Shown here piece by piece: positions 55,085-63,878 of a stretch of 64,000 bases of DNA. The position numbers and the translations under genes are program-made. Origin of the DNA: Pseudomonas sp. Gutcm_11s (GTDB lineage: Bacteria > Pseudomonadota > Gammaproteobacteria > Pseudomonadales > Pseudomonadaceae); the NCBI RefSeq assembly GCF_028649395.1, contig NZ_JAQSUW010000016.1, forward strand, positions 62,001 to 126,000, given 5' to 3'. The notes beneath the pieces were generated by a model, which worked only from the letters and a program-made list of their open reading frames with translations, made no database searches and was not told the origin of the DNA. The first letter of the stretch is position 1. Every line of letters starts with the position of its first letter.

Positions 55085-57577
55085 ATGCCTGATCTGCTTG
55101 CCGACTACCCGCGTTCCGACGCGGCCTACCACGAATTGCTCGACGCCCAGGGCCAGGTGCGCCCGCACTGGCGCCGCCTGTTCGACCAGCTGCGCCGCAG
55201 CAGTCCGGCACAGCTGCAGCAGCGCCAGGCCATGCTGGCGCGGCAGATCCAGGAGAACGGCGTCACCTACAACGTCTACGCCGACCCGGAGGGCGCCGAC
55301 CGCCCCTGGGAGCTAGACCTGCTGCCCAACCTGATCCCCGCCGAGGAGTGGCAGCAGATCGCCGCCGGCGTGGCCCAGCGCGCCGGTTTGCTCAACGCCG
55401 TGCTGGCGGACCTGTACGGCCCGCAGCAACTGCTCGCCGAGGGCCTGCTGCCGACCGAGCTGGTGTTCGGCCACGACAACTTCCTCTGGCCCTGCCAGGG
55501 CATCCAGCCGCCGGGCGGCACCTTCCTGCACCTGTACGCGGTGGACCTGGCGCGGGCGCCGGACGGCCGCTGGTGGGTCACTGCCGACCGTACCCAGGCG
55601 CCCTCCGGCGCCGGCTACGCCCTGGAGAACCGGCAGATCCTCTCGCGCGCTTTCCCCGAGCTGTACCGCGACCTGCGCGTGCAGTACCTGGCCGGCTTCT
55701 TCCGCACCCTGCAGGACACCCTGGCGCGCCAAGCCCCGGCCGACGGCGAAACGCCGCTGGTAGTGCTGCTCACCCCCGGGCGCTTTAACGAGAGCTACTT
55801 CGAGCACCTGTACCTGGCGCGCCAGCTCGGCTATCCGCTGGTCGAGGGCAGCGACCTCACCGTGCGCGACGCCAAACTCTATCTGAAGACCCTGGCCGGC
55901 CTGCGCCGCGTGCACGCCGTGCTGCGCCGCCTGGACGACGATTACTGCGACCCGCTGGAGCTGCGCACCGACTCCGCCCTCGGCGTGCCCGGCCTGCTCG
56001 AGGCGGTGCGCCAGGGCAACGTGCTGGTGGCCAATGCCCTCGGCAGTGGCGTGCTGGAGTCGCCGGGGCTGCCCGGCTTCCTGCCGGCGATTGCCGAGAA
56101 GCTGCTCGGCGAGGAGCTGCTGCTGCCCACCGTCGCCAGTTGGTGGTGCGGCGAGGCGCCGGTGCTGGACGAGGCGCTGGACAAGCTCGACGAACTGCTG
56201 GTGCGCCCCAGCTTCCCGTCGCAGAGTTTCGCCCCGGTGTTCGGCCGCGATCTCGACGAGGCGCAGCGCGAAGCCCTGGCCGAACGCATCCAGGCACGCC
56301 CCTATGCCTATGTGGCGCAGGCCCGCGCCCAGCTGTCGCAGGCGCCGGTGTGGCAGGCCGAGGAGGGTGGCGTGGTGCCGCGCGCCATCGGCATGCGCGT
56401 GTACGCCGTGGCCAGCGCAGATGGCTACCGCGTGCTGCCCGGCGGCCTGACCCGCGTGGCGGCTGATGCCGACGCCGAAGTGGTGTCGATGCAGCGCGGC
56501 GGTGCGAGCAAGGACACCTGGGTGCTCGGCGAGCGCAATCCCGGCGGCGAACCCTGGCAGTGGCTGCGCCCGCTCGGCGTGGCCGACCTGGTGCGCAGCG
56601 ACCCTTATCTGCCGTCGCGGGTGGTGGAGAACCTGTTCTGGTTCGGCCGCTACAGCGAGCGCTGCGAGGACGGCGCGCGCCTGCTGCGTATCCTGCTCGA
56701 CCGCTATGTCGACGATGACGACGACCCGCAGGCGCTGCAGGCCGCCCTGGCCTTGGCCGAGAGCCTCGGCCTGCTGCCCGGCGCGGCCCAGGGTTCGCTG
56801 GAGGAGCGCCTGCACCAGGCCCTGCTCGGCGCCGACTGGCCGACCAGTCTGCGCGCCAACTTGCAGCGCCTGCAGTGGGCCGCCGGCAGCGTGCGCGGCA
56901 AGCTGTCCCAGGCCAACTGGCAGGCGCTGGTGGAGTTGCAGCGCGAGGCGCAGAGCCTGGAGCGCGAGGGCGCCGACTTCGGCGACCAGCTGGATTTCCT
57001 CGAACGCCTGCTGATGTCGCTGGCGGCGCTGTCCGGCTTCGCCCTCGACGACATGACCCGCGACGACGGCTGGCGCTTCCTCATGCTCGGTCGCTGCCTG
57101 GAGCGCCTGCAGTTCCTCTGCGAGAGTATCGCCGAGCTGCTGCGCAGCCACGCGGTGCATGACCAGTCGGCGCTGGAATGGCTGCTGGAACTGGGCAACA
57201 GCATCATCACCTACCGCACCCGCTACCTGGCCGCGCCGCAGCTGATCCCGGTGCTCGACCTGCTGCTGCTCGATGAGCAGAACCCGCATGCCGTGCTGTT
57301 CCAGCTGCGCCAGCTGCTGCGCTCGCTGGAACGCTTGGAGGAGAACTTCGCCTTCGCCAGCGGCGATGCCCTGGCCGAGCTGAGCGCCAAGCTCGCCGGG
57401 TTCCGCCTGAGCACCCTGGAGAACCCGCTGTTCGGCAGCTCCGGCCAGCGCGCCGTGCTCACCGGCCTGGCCGACCTGCTGCTGCAGATCAGCGCCGTCT
57501 CTGCCGAAGTCTCCGACCAGCTGGCCCTGCGCTTCTTCGTGCATGTGGACGCCAGCCGCGGGACACTCTCCTCATGA
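55085..57577 (+). CDS. Circularly permuted ATP-grasp - alpha-E protein
   Basis: An 830-residue protein. Residues 1-480 are the circularly permuted ATP-grasp type 2 domain (former DUF404/407): TYNVYADPEGADRPWELDLL, GHDNFLWPCQGIQPPGG, ADRTQAPSGAGYALENRQIL and LTPGRFNESYFEHLYLA. Residues 510-820 are the helical alpha-E domain: VVENLFWFGRYSERCEDGAR, then SLERLEENFAFASGD. Such proteins are predicted peptide-bond-forming ligases with an associated helical domain. Start is ATG 55085 or ATG 55052; the latter overlaps the previous stop as TGATG. I prefer 55085 because the family begins MPDLL. Confidence 0.88.
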   Translation: MPDLLADYPRSDAAYHELLDAQGQVRPHWRRLFDQLRRSSPAQLQQRQAMLARQIQENGVTYNVYADPEGADRPWELDLLPNLIPAEEWQQIAAGVAQRAGLLNAVLADLYGPQQLLAEGLLPTELVFGHDNFLWPCQGIQPPGGTFLHLYAVDLARAPDGRWWVTADRTQAPSGAGYALENRQILSRAFPELYRDLRVQYLAGFFRTLQDTLARQAPADGETPLVVLLTPGRFNESYFEHLYLARQLGYPLVEGSDLTVRDAKLYLKTLAGLRRVHAVLRRLDDDYCDPLELRTDSALGVPGLLEAVRQGNVLVANALGSGVLESPGLPGFLPAIAEKLLGEELLLPTVASWWCGEAPVLDEALDKLDELLVRPSFPSQSFAPVFGRDLDEAQREALAERIQARPYAYVAQARAQLSQAPVWQAEEGGVVPRAIGMRVYAVASADGYRVLPGGLTRVAADADAEVVSMQRGGASKDTWVLGERNPGGEPWQWLRPLGVADLVRSDPYLPSRVVENLFWFGRYSERCEDGARLLRILLDRYVDDDDDPQALQAALALAESLGLLPGAAQGSLEERLHQALLGADWPTSLRANLQRLQWAAGSVRGKLSQANWQALVELQREAQSLEREGADFGDQLDFLERLLMSLAALSGFALDDMTRDDGWRFLMLGRCLERLQFLCESIAELLRSHAVHDQSALEWLLELGNSIITYRTRYLAAPQLIPVLDLLLLDEQNPHAVLFQLRQLLRSLERLEENFAFASGDALAELSAKLAGFRLSTLENPLFGSSGQRAVLTGLADLLLQISAVSAEVSDQLALRFFVHVDASRGTLSS

Positions 57578-58488
57578 AGCAGGCGCACTATCAGGTCCTC
57601 CACGACACCCACTATCGCTACTCGGCGCCGGTCTCCCTGGCCCAGCAGTTGGCCCACCTGTGGCCGCGCGACAGCGCCCGGCAGACCTGCCACGAACGGC
57701 ACCTGACCATCACCCCGCAGCCGACCGTGCGCCAGGATGGCCTCGACCTGTTCGGCAACCCGCTGACCCGCCTGGCCTTCGAGCGCCCGCATGACGAGCT
57801 GCGGGTGATCGCCTGGCTGCGCATCGAGGTGCGCGCCCGCGACAGCCTGCTGCTGGACGACTCGCCGGCCTGGGAAGAGGTGGCGGCAGCCCTCGGCTAC
57901 AGCGGCCAGCCATTGTCCACTGAGCTGCTGGAGGCGGCGCGCTACCGCTTCCAGTCGCCCTACGTGCATATCAAGCAGGTGTTCGCGGACTTCGCTGCCG
58001 ACTGCTTCCCGCCTGGCCGGCCACTGCTGCAGGCGGCTTCGGCGCTGATGCAGAAGATCTTCCGCGAATTCAGCTTCGACGCCGCCGCCACCCAGGTTGC
58101 GACCCCGCTGACCCAGGTGCTGGAGGAGCGCCGCGGTGTGTGCCAGGACTTCGCTCACCTGATGCTGGCCTGCCTGCGCTCGCTGGGCCTGTCGGCGCGC
58201 TACGTCAGCGGCTATCTGCTGACCCAGCCACCACCCGGCCAACCCCGGCTGATCGGTGCCGACGCCTCGCACGCGTGGATCTCGCTGTACTGCCCGCGCC
58301 AGGGCTGGGTCGACTTCGACCCGACCAACAATCTGCTGCCCAATCTGGAGCACATCACCCTCGGCTGGGGCCGCGACTTCGCCGACGTGTCACCGCTGCG
58401 CGGGGTGATTCTCGGCGGCGGCAGCCACGATCCGGACGTGCGGGTGACGGTCACACCGCTGGATGCGCCGTTGCCGGCGGTGGGCTGA
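57574..58488 (+). CDS. Transglutaminase-like cysteine protease, third gene of the operon
   Basis: A 304-residue cytoplasmic transglutaminase-fold protein: N-terminal YQVLHDTHYRYSAPVSLAQQ, then the catalytic triad Cys190 (RRGVCQDFAHLM), His233 (ASHAWISLY) and Asp249 (VDFDPTNN). No signal peptide. It overlaps the ATP-grasp gene by 4 bases (ATGA), so all three proteins are made together. The two transglutaminase folds in one operon may cleave or transfer the peptide made by the ligase; this is inference. Confidence 0.9.
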   Translation: MKQAHYQVLHDTHYRYSAPVSLAQQLAHLWPRDSARQTCHERHLTITPQPTVRQDGLDLFGNPLTRLAFERPHDELRVIAWLRIEVRARDSLLLDDSPAWEEVAAALGYSGQPLSTELLEAARYRFQSPYVHIKQVFADFAADCFPPGRPLLQAASALMQKIFREFSFDAAATQVATPLTQVLEERRGVCQDFAHLMLACLRSLGLSARYVSGYLLTQPPPGQPRLIGADASHAWISLYCPRQGWVDFDPTNNLLPNLEHITLGWGRDFADVSPLRGVILGGGSHDPDVRVTVTPLDAPLPAVG

Positions 58489-58611
58489 GCCTGCCGCCAG
58501 GGATGCGGCTGTTGCGATAGGCGCGCATGTCGCAAAGCTGACCCAGTACGCGAAACCTCTTGTTGGGCGGAGGCATAATGCTGCCGGTGCGCCGGGAAGG
58601 CGCCTCGGATC

Positions 58612-58627
58612 TCGACAAGGAGTCGTC
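58612..58627 (+). promoter_or_regulatory. Candidate RsmA/CsrA hairpin at the PAAR ribosome-binding site
   Basis: TCGACAAGGAGTCGTC, identical to 11422-11437, ends one base before ATG 58629. CGAC/GTCG arms present AAGGA in the loop, so the Shine-Dalgarno would be hidden when folded or bound. Another GGA (58607-58609) lies just upstream. RsmA is known to repress type VI secretion genes in P. aeruginosa, which fits the downstream cassette. Confidence 0.5.
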
Positions 58628-58628
58628 C

Positions 58629-59129
58629 ATGAGCAAGCCCGCCGCTCGCCAGAGCGATAGCAATGCGTGTCCCCTGCCGGGGCACGGCGTCAACCCGACC
58701 GTCACCGGTTCCCCCAATGTCATCATCAACGGCTTGCCGACGCTGCGCGTGGGCGACAGCAGCGGCTGCGGCGATTCCGTCGTCGAAGGTATCGGCAGCA
58801 TTCTGATCAATGGCCGTCCTGTCGCCTTCCTTGGCAGCAGCACCGCGCATGGCGGCGTGATCATCAGCGGTTCGGGGAATGTGCTGGTCGGCACGCAGCA
58901 CACCTCGGCCCCGTTCGTCGCACCTGCGCCGCTGGCGGGTATGTTCCAGGACAGTTTGCAGCTGGTCTGTTCGCAAACGGGCGAGCCGTTGGCCAATTAC
59001 CCCTATGCCATTCGCCGCGCCAGCGGCGCCATGGAGAAGGGCGTTACCGATGCGCAGGGTTTCACCCATGTGGTGAGCCAGATGGGCAAGGCCGAAACGG
59101 TGCAGGTTCTCGTGGGTAATCAGCCATGA
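58629..59129 (+). CDS. PAAR-repeat protein, T6SS spike tip with C-terminal adaptor
   Basis: A 166-residue protein. Residues 1-95 are a PAAR domain: KPAARQSDSNACPLPGHGVN, VTGSPNVIINGLPTLRVGDS, FLGSSTAHGGVIISGSGNVL. Residues 105-166 look like a small beta-sandwich (transthyretin/Ig-like; LANYPYAIRRASGAMEKGVT) that could dock cargo. PAAR proteins cap the VgrG spike of the type VI secretion system. ATG 58629 follows AAGGAG inside the putative hairpin. The lipase gene starts inside its stop codon (ATGA). No vgrG or tss gene is in the window. Confidence 0.88.
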   Translation: MSKPAARQSDSNACPLPGHGVNPTVTGSPNVIINGLPTLRVGDSSGCGDSVVEGIGSILINGRPVAFLGSSTAHGGVIISGSGNVLVGTQHTSAPFVAPAPLAGMFQDSLQLVCSQTGEPLANYPYAIRRASGAMEKGVTDAQGFTHVVSQMGKAETVQVLVGNQP

Positions 59130-59839
59130 GCAGTGCTGACAAGGAATGCACCAAGATTGCCGGATCGCACACACTGACCCCGGCCACGGACCAGGCGGTG
59201 AAGACCGTTCCGGTGGAGGTGAAGAAGGCCGTGGTGTTCTTCATCGGTGGCGCTGCGGACAAGGAGTCCTATTACCTGCAGGGGCCCAACAACAACGTGG
59301 CCGAAGCGCGAAGCAAGCTGGATGCGGACTTTGAGACTCAGAAAAAGGCGGGAAACTACGTCTCCTACCACCTGGGTTACAGCGATGTGCGCGGCAGCTT
59401 CGACATCGACGAATATGTGCTGAAACCGCTCACCACCAAGGCCTTGCCGGTCTACCTGGTGGGGCACAGCCTGGGGGGCTGGAACGGCGCCCATTTGTCG
59501 CAGATCCTCGCGGAGAAAGGCTACAAGGTGAAGGCTCTGGTCACCCTGGACCCTGTAGGGGAGGGCATGATGGTGTGGATGGGGTCGGACATCTACCTGA
59601 GCAAACCGGCGCCCAAGGCCGAGTTCTGGATCAATGTCCGAGCTGACGCCAAGAAGCCCGATAGCTCGGATGGCGTTGCCGATTTCGGTGAGCGCTGGAT
59701 TCCTCAGGGCGCCAATATCAGCGTCGTCGCCGATATCCACCATTACGACGCGGGGCGGATGTTCAGCGTCATGATGCCCGCGGGGTACTCGCCGTACGAC
59801 TATGTGAAACGCTCTATTCAGGAGTACCTGGGGCCATGA
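59126..59839 (+). CDS. Small alpha/beta hydrolase, putative T6SS lipase effector
   Basis: A 237-residue protein with no signal peptide, as expected for T6SS cargo. The nucleophile elbow is VGHSLGGWNGAHL (Ser115), Asp142 lies in VTLDPVGEG, and His205 or His206 in DIHHYDAG completes the triad. The GxSxG type places it with T6SS lipase (Tle1-4-like) effectors, but it is much shorter than the Tle proteins I recall. A membrane phospholipid or lysophospholipid is the likely substrate, inferred from context. It overlaps both the PAAR gene and the following lipoprotein gene by 4 bases. Confidence 0.78.
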   Translation: MSSADKECTKIAGSHTLTPATDQAVKTVPVEVKKAVVFFIGGAADKESYYLQGPNNNVAEARSKLDADFETQKKAGNYVSYHLGYSDVRGSFDIDEYVLKPLTTKALPVYLVGHSLGGWNGAHLSQILAEKGYKVKALVTLDPVGEGMMVWMGSDIYLSKPAPKAEFWINVRADAKKPDSSDGVADFGERWIPQGANISVVADIHHYDAGRMFSVMMPAGYSPYDYVKRSIQEYLGP

Positions 59840-60360
59840 GCCTGAGAAAGATCCTGGCTCCGCTGCTGATCGCGCTGAGCTGCTCGGCCTGCATGAAGGA
59901 CCATCACCAGCCCATCGCCAACCTCGCCTATCTGCGCGCCGAGCCCGAGGCCGAGCGCGTCAGCTTCAACCTGTTCTTTGCATCCGATATTGATCTCGAC
60001 GAGGTCTATTCGCGCCTGGACGGCAGCGGCAAGATCGGCCAGTCGCTCAGCTGTTCCCTGGAGCGCGAGCCGGTGTTTGCCATGGACCATGTGATTCCAC
60101 TCTTTGGCTCCGGCACGGTGGAGCGAGTCGGTCAGGAGCAGGGGCGCTTTCTCTACCGCTCCAACCTGCATTTCGCGGAAACCACGGATGAGGGGCGGTC
60201 GGAGCGATTCATCGATCAGCGCCGCTTCAATGAGGCCCTGGCCGGTCGCACGACCGTGCCGTGCAAGGTGGTGATGACCGCCTATGGCTATCGGGCCTAC
60301 TTCTCCAACACCCTCATGCTGCCGGCTGGCGAGTTGCTGCCGTTATTGCCTCGGGAGTGA
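59836..60360 (+). CDS. Lipoprotein, putative periplasmic immunity protein to the lipase
   Basis: A 174-residue protein with a signal peptide and a Cys at residue 19 (LIALSCSAC) that fits lipid attachment; the -3 residue is Cys, which is unusual. The mature part (AYLRAEPEAERVSFNLFFAS ... RTTVPCKVVMTAYGYRAYFS) matches no family I know. Its place, overlapping the lipase gene by 4 bases, and its periplasmic location fit an immunity protein that neutralises the lipase in the periplasm, as for known Tle immunity lipoproteins. Confidence 0.65.
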   Translation: MSLRKILAPLLIALSCSACMKDHHQPIANLAYLRAEPEAERVSFNLFFASDIDLDEVYSRLDGSGKIGQSLSCSLEREPVFAMDHVIPLFGSGTVERVGQEQGRFLYRSNLHFAETTDEGRSERFIDQRRFNEALAGRTTVPCKVVMTAYGYRAYFSNTLMLPAGELLPLLPRE

Positions 60361-60414
60361 TTCAGCGACTGTGCTGAAGGGCACACGGCTGCTGCCGGGC
60401 CTCTTGTCGGTGGT

Positions 60415-61662
60415 TTACAGCGCGCCGCGCTGGCGCAGCCACTGCAGTGCACCCAGCCCGGCGACGCGGCCACTGGCGAAGCAGGCGGTGAGCAGGTAGC
60501 CGCCGGTGGGCGCTTCCCAGTCGAGCATCTCACCGGCGCAGAAGGTGCCGGGCAGCTGGCGCAGCATCAGATTCTGATCGAGCGCCGCGAAGGTCACGCC
60601 ACCTGCGCTGGAGATGGCCTCGTCCAGCGGGCGGGTGTACAGCAGTTCGATCGGCAGCGCTTTGATCGCTCGCGCCAGGCGCGGCATGTCGGTGAAGTCT
60701 TCGGCGCTGGTTAGCTCGCGCAGCAGCGCGGCCTTGGCGCCGTCGAGGCCTAGCTGGCGGTGCAGGTGCTTGGCCATCGATGCCGAGCCGCGCGGCTTGC
60801 TCAGCAGCGCTTCGACCTTATCGATGCTGCGATCCGGCTGCAGATCCAGGCGGACCAGGGCGCTGCCATCCTGCTCGATGCGCTGGCGGATGGCCGCGGA
60901 TAGCGCATAGACCAGGCTGCCCTCGATGCCGTGCTCGGTGAGGACGAATTCGCCGCGCCGCGACGGTTCGCCGTCGAGTGCCAGGGTGACGTTCTTCAGC
61001 GGCGCACCGGCGAACTTGCCGCGCAGGTGCTCGCTCCAGCCGGCCACCTCGAAGCCGCTGTTGGCCGGGCGCAGTGTCGAGACCTCGACTCCGCGCTGCT
61101 CCAGCAGCGGCACCCAGGCGCCGTCCGAGCCAAGCCGTGCCCAGCTGCCGCCACCGAGGGCCAGCACACAGGCATCTGCTTGCAGCAGGCGTTCGCCATC
61201 GGCACCGGCGATGCGCAATGCGCCGCTCGCGTCCCAGCCCATCCAACGGCTGCGCGTATGAATCGCCACGCCGGTCTCGCGCAGGCGCTTGAGCCAGGCG
61301 CGTAGCAGCGGGGCGGCCTTCATATCGGTAGGGAAAACGCGACCCGAGGTGCCGACAAAGGTGTCGATGCCCAGGCCGTGAATCCAGGCGCGCAAGGCCT
61401 CGGCGTCGAAGTCCGCCAGCAGCGCGGCGATCTCCTGTTCACGCTCGCGGTAGCGGGCGAGGAACGGCGCCTTGGCTTCGGAGTGGGTGATGTTCATCCC
61501 TCCGACGCCGGCCAGGAGGAACTTGCGCCCGACCGAGGGCATGGCGTCGAACAGCTCGACATGCGCGCCACCGGCGGCCAGCACCTCGGCGGCCATCAGC
61601 CCGGCGGGGCCGCCGCCGATGACGGCGACGCAAGGGGCGGAACGGCTGGTGGAATCGGTCAT
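60415..61662 (-). CDS. FAD-dependent oxidoreductase of the HI0933/BaiN family (TIGR03862)
   Basis: A 415-residue flavoprotein. The FAD-binding Rossmann motif is CVAVIGGGPAGLMAAEVLAA with the acidic end VELFD, then GRKFLLAGVGGMNITHSE, ALGGGSWARLGSDG, and a C-terminal CAGEMLDWEAPTGGYLLTAC that closes the FAD site. Substrate unknown; the family is often annotated as NAD(P)/FAD-dependent oxidoreductase. ATG 61662 is preferred to 61710 because the Rossmann motif then starts near residue 12, though the ribosome-binding site is poor. It converges on the T6SS-like cassette. Confidence 0.88.
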   Translation of the reverse strand: MTDSTSRSAPCVAVIGGGPAGLMAAEVLAAGGAHVELFDAMPSVGRKFLLAGVGGMNITHSEAKAPFLARYREREQEIAALLADFDAEALRAWIHGLGIDTFVGTSGRVFPTDMKAAPLLRAWLKRLRETGVAIHTRSRWMGWDASGALRIAGADGERLLQADACVLALGGGSWARLGSDGAWVPLLEQRGVEVSTLRPANSGFEVAGWSEHLRGKFAGAPLKNVTLALDGEPSRRGEFVLTEHGIEGSLVYALSAAIRQRIEQDGSALVRLDLQPDRSIDKVEALLSKPRGSASMAKHLHRQLGLDGAKAALLRELTSAEDFTDMPRLARAIKALPIELLYTRPLDEAISSAGGVTFAALDQNLMLRQLPGTFCAGEMLDWEAPTGGYLLTACFASGRVAGLGALQWLRQRGAL

Positions 61663-61783
61663 GGCGAGTCGGGAAAAGGCGATGGGAAGGCGGCATTCTA
61701 CCCGAGGCATCGGCCGCCAGCCTTGTCATCTGCGCGGGCTTCGGGCAGGGTCTGGGGCTTTAATCCCAGCAGGAGCCAGTGCC

Positions 61784-62917
61784 ATGTCCGGCCTCTATCC
61801 CAGTGTCGACCCCGAAGGTCTGCTCGAATATTCGGTGGTCTACACCGACCGCTCCCTCAACCACATGTCGCAGTCCTTCCAGGGCGTGATGCGGGACATC
61901 TCCAGCACCCTGAAGCGGGTCTACAGCGCCCACGCCGTGGCCGTGGTGCCCGGCAGCGGCACCTTCGGCATGGAGGCGGTGGCACGCCAGTTGGCGACCG
62001 GGCAGAAGACCCTGGTGATCCGCAATGGCTGGTTCAGCTACCGCTGGACGCAGATCTTCGAGATGGGCCAGATCCCTGCCGAGTCCACCGTGCTCAAGGC
62101 GCGTCCGGTAACTGCTGGTGCTCAGGCGGCCTATGCACCGGCGCCGCTGGACGAGGTGCTGGCGACCATTGCGGCAGAGAAGCCGCAAGTGGTGTTCGCG
62201 CCTCATGTGGAGACTTCGTCGGGGATGATCCTGCCCGACGATTACCTGCGCGCCGTGGCCGATGCCGTACACGCGGTGGGCGGTCTGTTCGTGCTCGACT
62301 GCATTGCCTCCGGCACCCTCTGGGTGGATATGCAGGCGTGCGGTATCGACGTGCTGATCAGCGCGCCACAGAAGGGCTGGAGCGCCTCGCCCTGTTGTGC
62401 CCTGGTGATGCTCAGCGAGGCTGCCCAGGCCCGCGTCGAAGCGACCCAGAGCAGCAGCTTCGCCTGTGACCTGAAGAAGTGGCTGCAGATCATGCAGGCC
62501 TACGAACAGGGTGGCCATGCCTACCACGCGACCATGCCCAGCGACGCTCTGGCGCGCTTCCGCGACGCCATGCAGGAGGCCGAGGCCAATGGCTTCGCCA
62601 AGGTCTGCGAGCAGCAGCGCGAACTGGGCCGCCGCGTACGTGCGCTGCTCGCCAGCAGGGGCTTCAAGAGTGTCGCCGCCGAGGGCTTCGAGGCGCCTGG
62701 CGTGGTGGTCTGCTACACCGACGATGCGCAGATCAAGAACGGCAGCAAGTTCGCCGCCCAGGGCCTGCAGATCGCTGCCGGCGTGCCGCTGCAGTGCGAT
62801 GAGCCGGCTGACTTCCAGACCTTCCGCCTCGGCCTGTTTGGCCTGGACAAGCTGGGCAATGTCGATCGTACCGTGGCCACCCTCGAACAGGCGCTCGACA
62901 AGGTATTAGCGAGCTAA
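61784..62917 (+). CDS. Class V aminotransferase (alanine-glyoxylate type)
   Basis: A 377-residue PLP enzyme. Landmarks are VPGSGTFGMEAVARQL, VFAPHVETSSGMILPDDYL, FVLDCIASG and the PLP-lysine region ISAPQKGWSASPCCALVML. These fit the alanine/serine-glyoxylate aminotransferase group, but the exact substrates are not shown. AGGAG lies 8 bases before ATG 61784. Its stop overlaps the convergent histone-deacetylase-family stop by 4 bases, and a GC-rich 9-bp inverted repeat (62926-62950) follows. Confidence 0.9.
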   Translation: MSGLYPSVDPEGLLEYSVVYTDRSLNHMSQSFQGVMRDISSTLKRVYSAHAVAVVPGSGTFGMEAVARQLATGQKTLVIRNGWFSYRWTQIFEMGQIPAESTVLKARPVTAGAQAAYAPAPLDEVLATIAAEKPQVVFAPHVETSSGMILPDDYLRAVADAVHAVGGLFVLDCIASGTLWVDMQACGIDVLISAPQKGWSASPCCALVMLSEAAQARVEATQSSSFACDLKKWLQIMQAYEQGGHAYHATMPSDALARFRDAMQEAEANGFAKVCEQQRELGRRVRALLASRGFKSVAAEGFEAPGVVVCYTDDAQIKNGSKFAAQGLQIAAGVPLQCDEPADFQTFRLGLFGLDKLGNVDRTVATLEQALDKVLAS

Positions 62918-63831
62918 CGCAGCCCCGCCGCGCGCCACACCCGCGCGGCGCTGTGATGCAGGATGCCGTGGCGGCGGGCGAGAAGGGCGCGGTCCTGGTC
63001 GTAGCCGCCGCCGATCACCCCTACCACCGGGATTTCGCGCTCCAGGCAGTGGCGGAACACTGCCTCGTCGCGGGCGGCGATGCCGGCGTCGGTCAGTTGC
63101 AGGTAGCCGAGGCGGTCATCCTTGTGCACGTCGACGCCGCCGTCGTAGAGCACGATATCCGGCTGGTACAGGGCCAGCAGGTAGCCCAGGCTGTCGTGCA
63201 CCACCTTGAGGTAGTTGGCGTCGTCCATGCCGATCGGCAGGCCGATGTCCCAGTCGCTCCTGGCCTTGCGCGTCGGGAAGTTCTTCTCGCAGTGCAGCGA
63301 CACGGTGATGGCGTCGGGCACGTTCTCCAGCAGGCGCGCGGTACCGTCGCCCTGGTGCACGTCGCAGTCGTAGATCAGCACCCGGCCGACGCGGCCGCTC
63401 TCCAGCAGGTAGCGGGCCATCACCGCCAGGTCGTTGAAGATGCAGAAGCCGGAGGCCTCGTCGAAGTGTGCATGGTGAGTGCCGCCGGCCAGGTGGCAGG
63501 CGATGCCCTGTTCGAGCGCCAGTTCGGCTGCCAGTAGTGAGCCGCCTACCGCGCGCACGGTGCGCCGGGCCAGCGCTTCACTCCAGGGCAGGCCCAGGCG
63601 GCGCTGTTCCTGGTAGGTCAGCTCGCCGCTGGCGAAGCGCTCGATATAGTCCGGGCAGTGGGCCAGGGCGAGGATGTCCGGCGGGCAGATATCGGGGCGA
63701 TGCAGCTCTTCGTCGCGCACCAGGCCGCTGTCCACCAGGTGGTCGCGCAGCAGGCGGAACTTCTCCATGGGGAAGCGGTGGTTGGCCGGGAAGGGCGGGC
63801 TGTAGTCGTCGTGGTAAACCAGCGGCAGCAT
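62914..63831 (-). CDS. Histone deacetylase superfamily amidohydrolase
   Basis: A 305-residue zinc enzyme: PLVYHDDYSPPFPANHRFP at the N-terminus, LAGGTHHAHFDEASGFCIFN with the catalytic His pair, the zinc site YDCDVHQGDGTA, and LYDGGVDVHKDDRLG. Bacterial relatives include acetylpolyamine amidohydrolases and acetoin-utilization proteins; substrate is unknown. ATG 63831 is chosen over TTG 63840. It is divergent from the GNAT gene with only 47 bases between. Confidence 0.92.
   Translation of the reverse strand: MLPLVYHDDYSPPFPANHRFPMEKFRLLRDHLVDSGLVRDEELHRPDICPPDILALAHCPDYIERFASGELTYQEQRRLGLPWSEALARRTVRAVGGSLLAAELALEQGIACHLAGGTHHAHFDEASGFCIFNDLAVMARYLLESGRVGRVLIYDCDVHQGDGTARLLENVPDAITVSLHCEKNFPTRKARSDWDIGLPIGMDDANYLKVVHDSLGYLLALYQPDIVLYDGGVDVHKDDRLGYLQLTDAGIAARDEAVFRHCLEREIPVVGVIGGGYDQDRALLARRHGILHHSAARVWRAAGLR
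62926..62950. repeat. GC-rich inverted repeat at a convergent gene junction
   Basis: CGCCGCGCG (62926-62934), 7-base loop, CGCGCGGCG (62942-62950). A perfect 9-bp stem just after the aminotransferase stop and inside the 3' end of the facing gene. No T-run, so termination is uncertain. Confidence 0.4.
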
Positions 63832-63878
63832 AATGAGCAACTCTCGCAGCCATTTGAAAAACTAGGCGAGCCCAGTAT

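Noticed and set aside
52275..57544. Long open frames opposite the transglutaminase/ATP-grasp operon
   Set aside because: Both (52275-53990 and 55313-57544) are Ala/Arg/Gln-rich shadows of well-supported genes.
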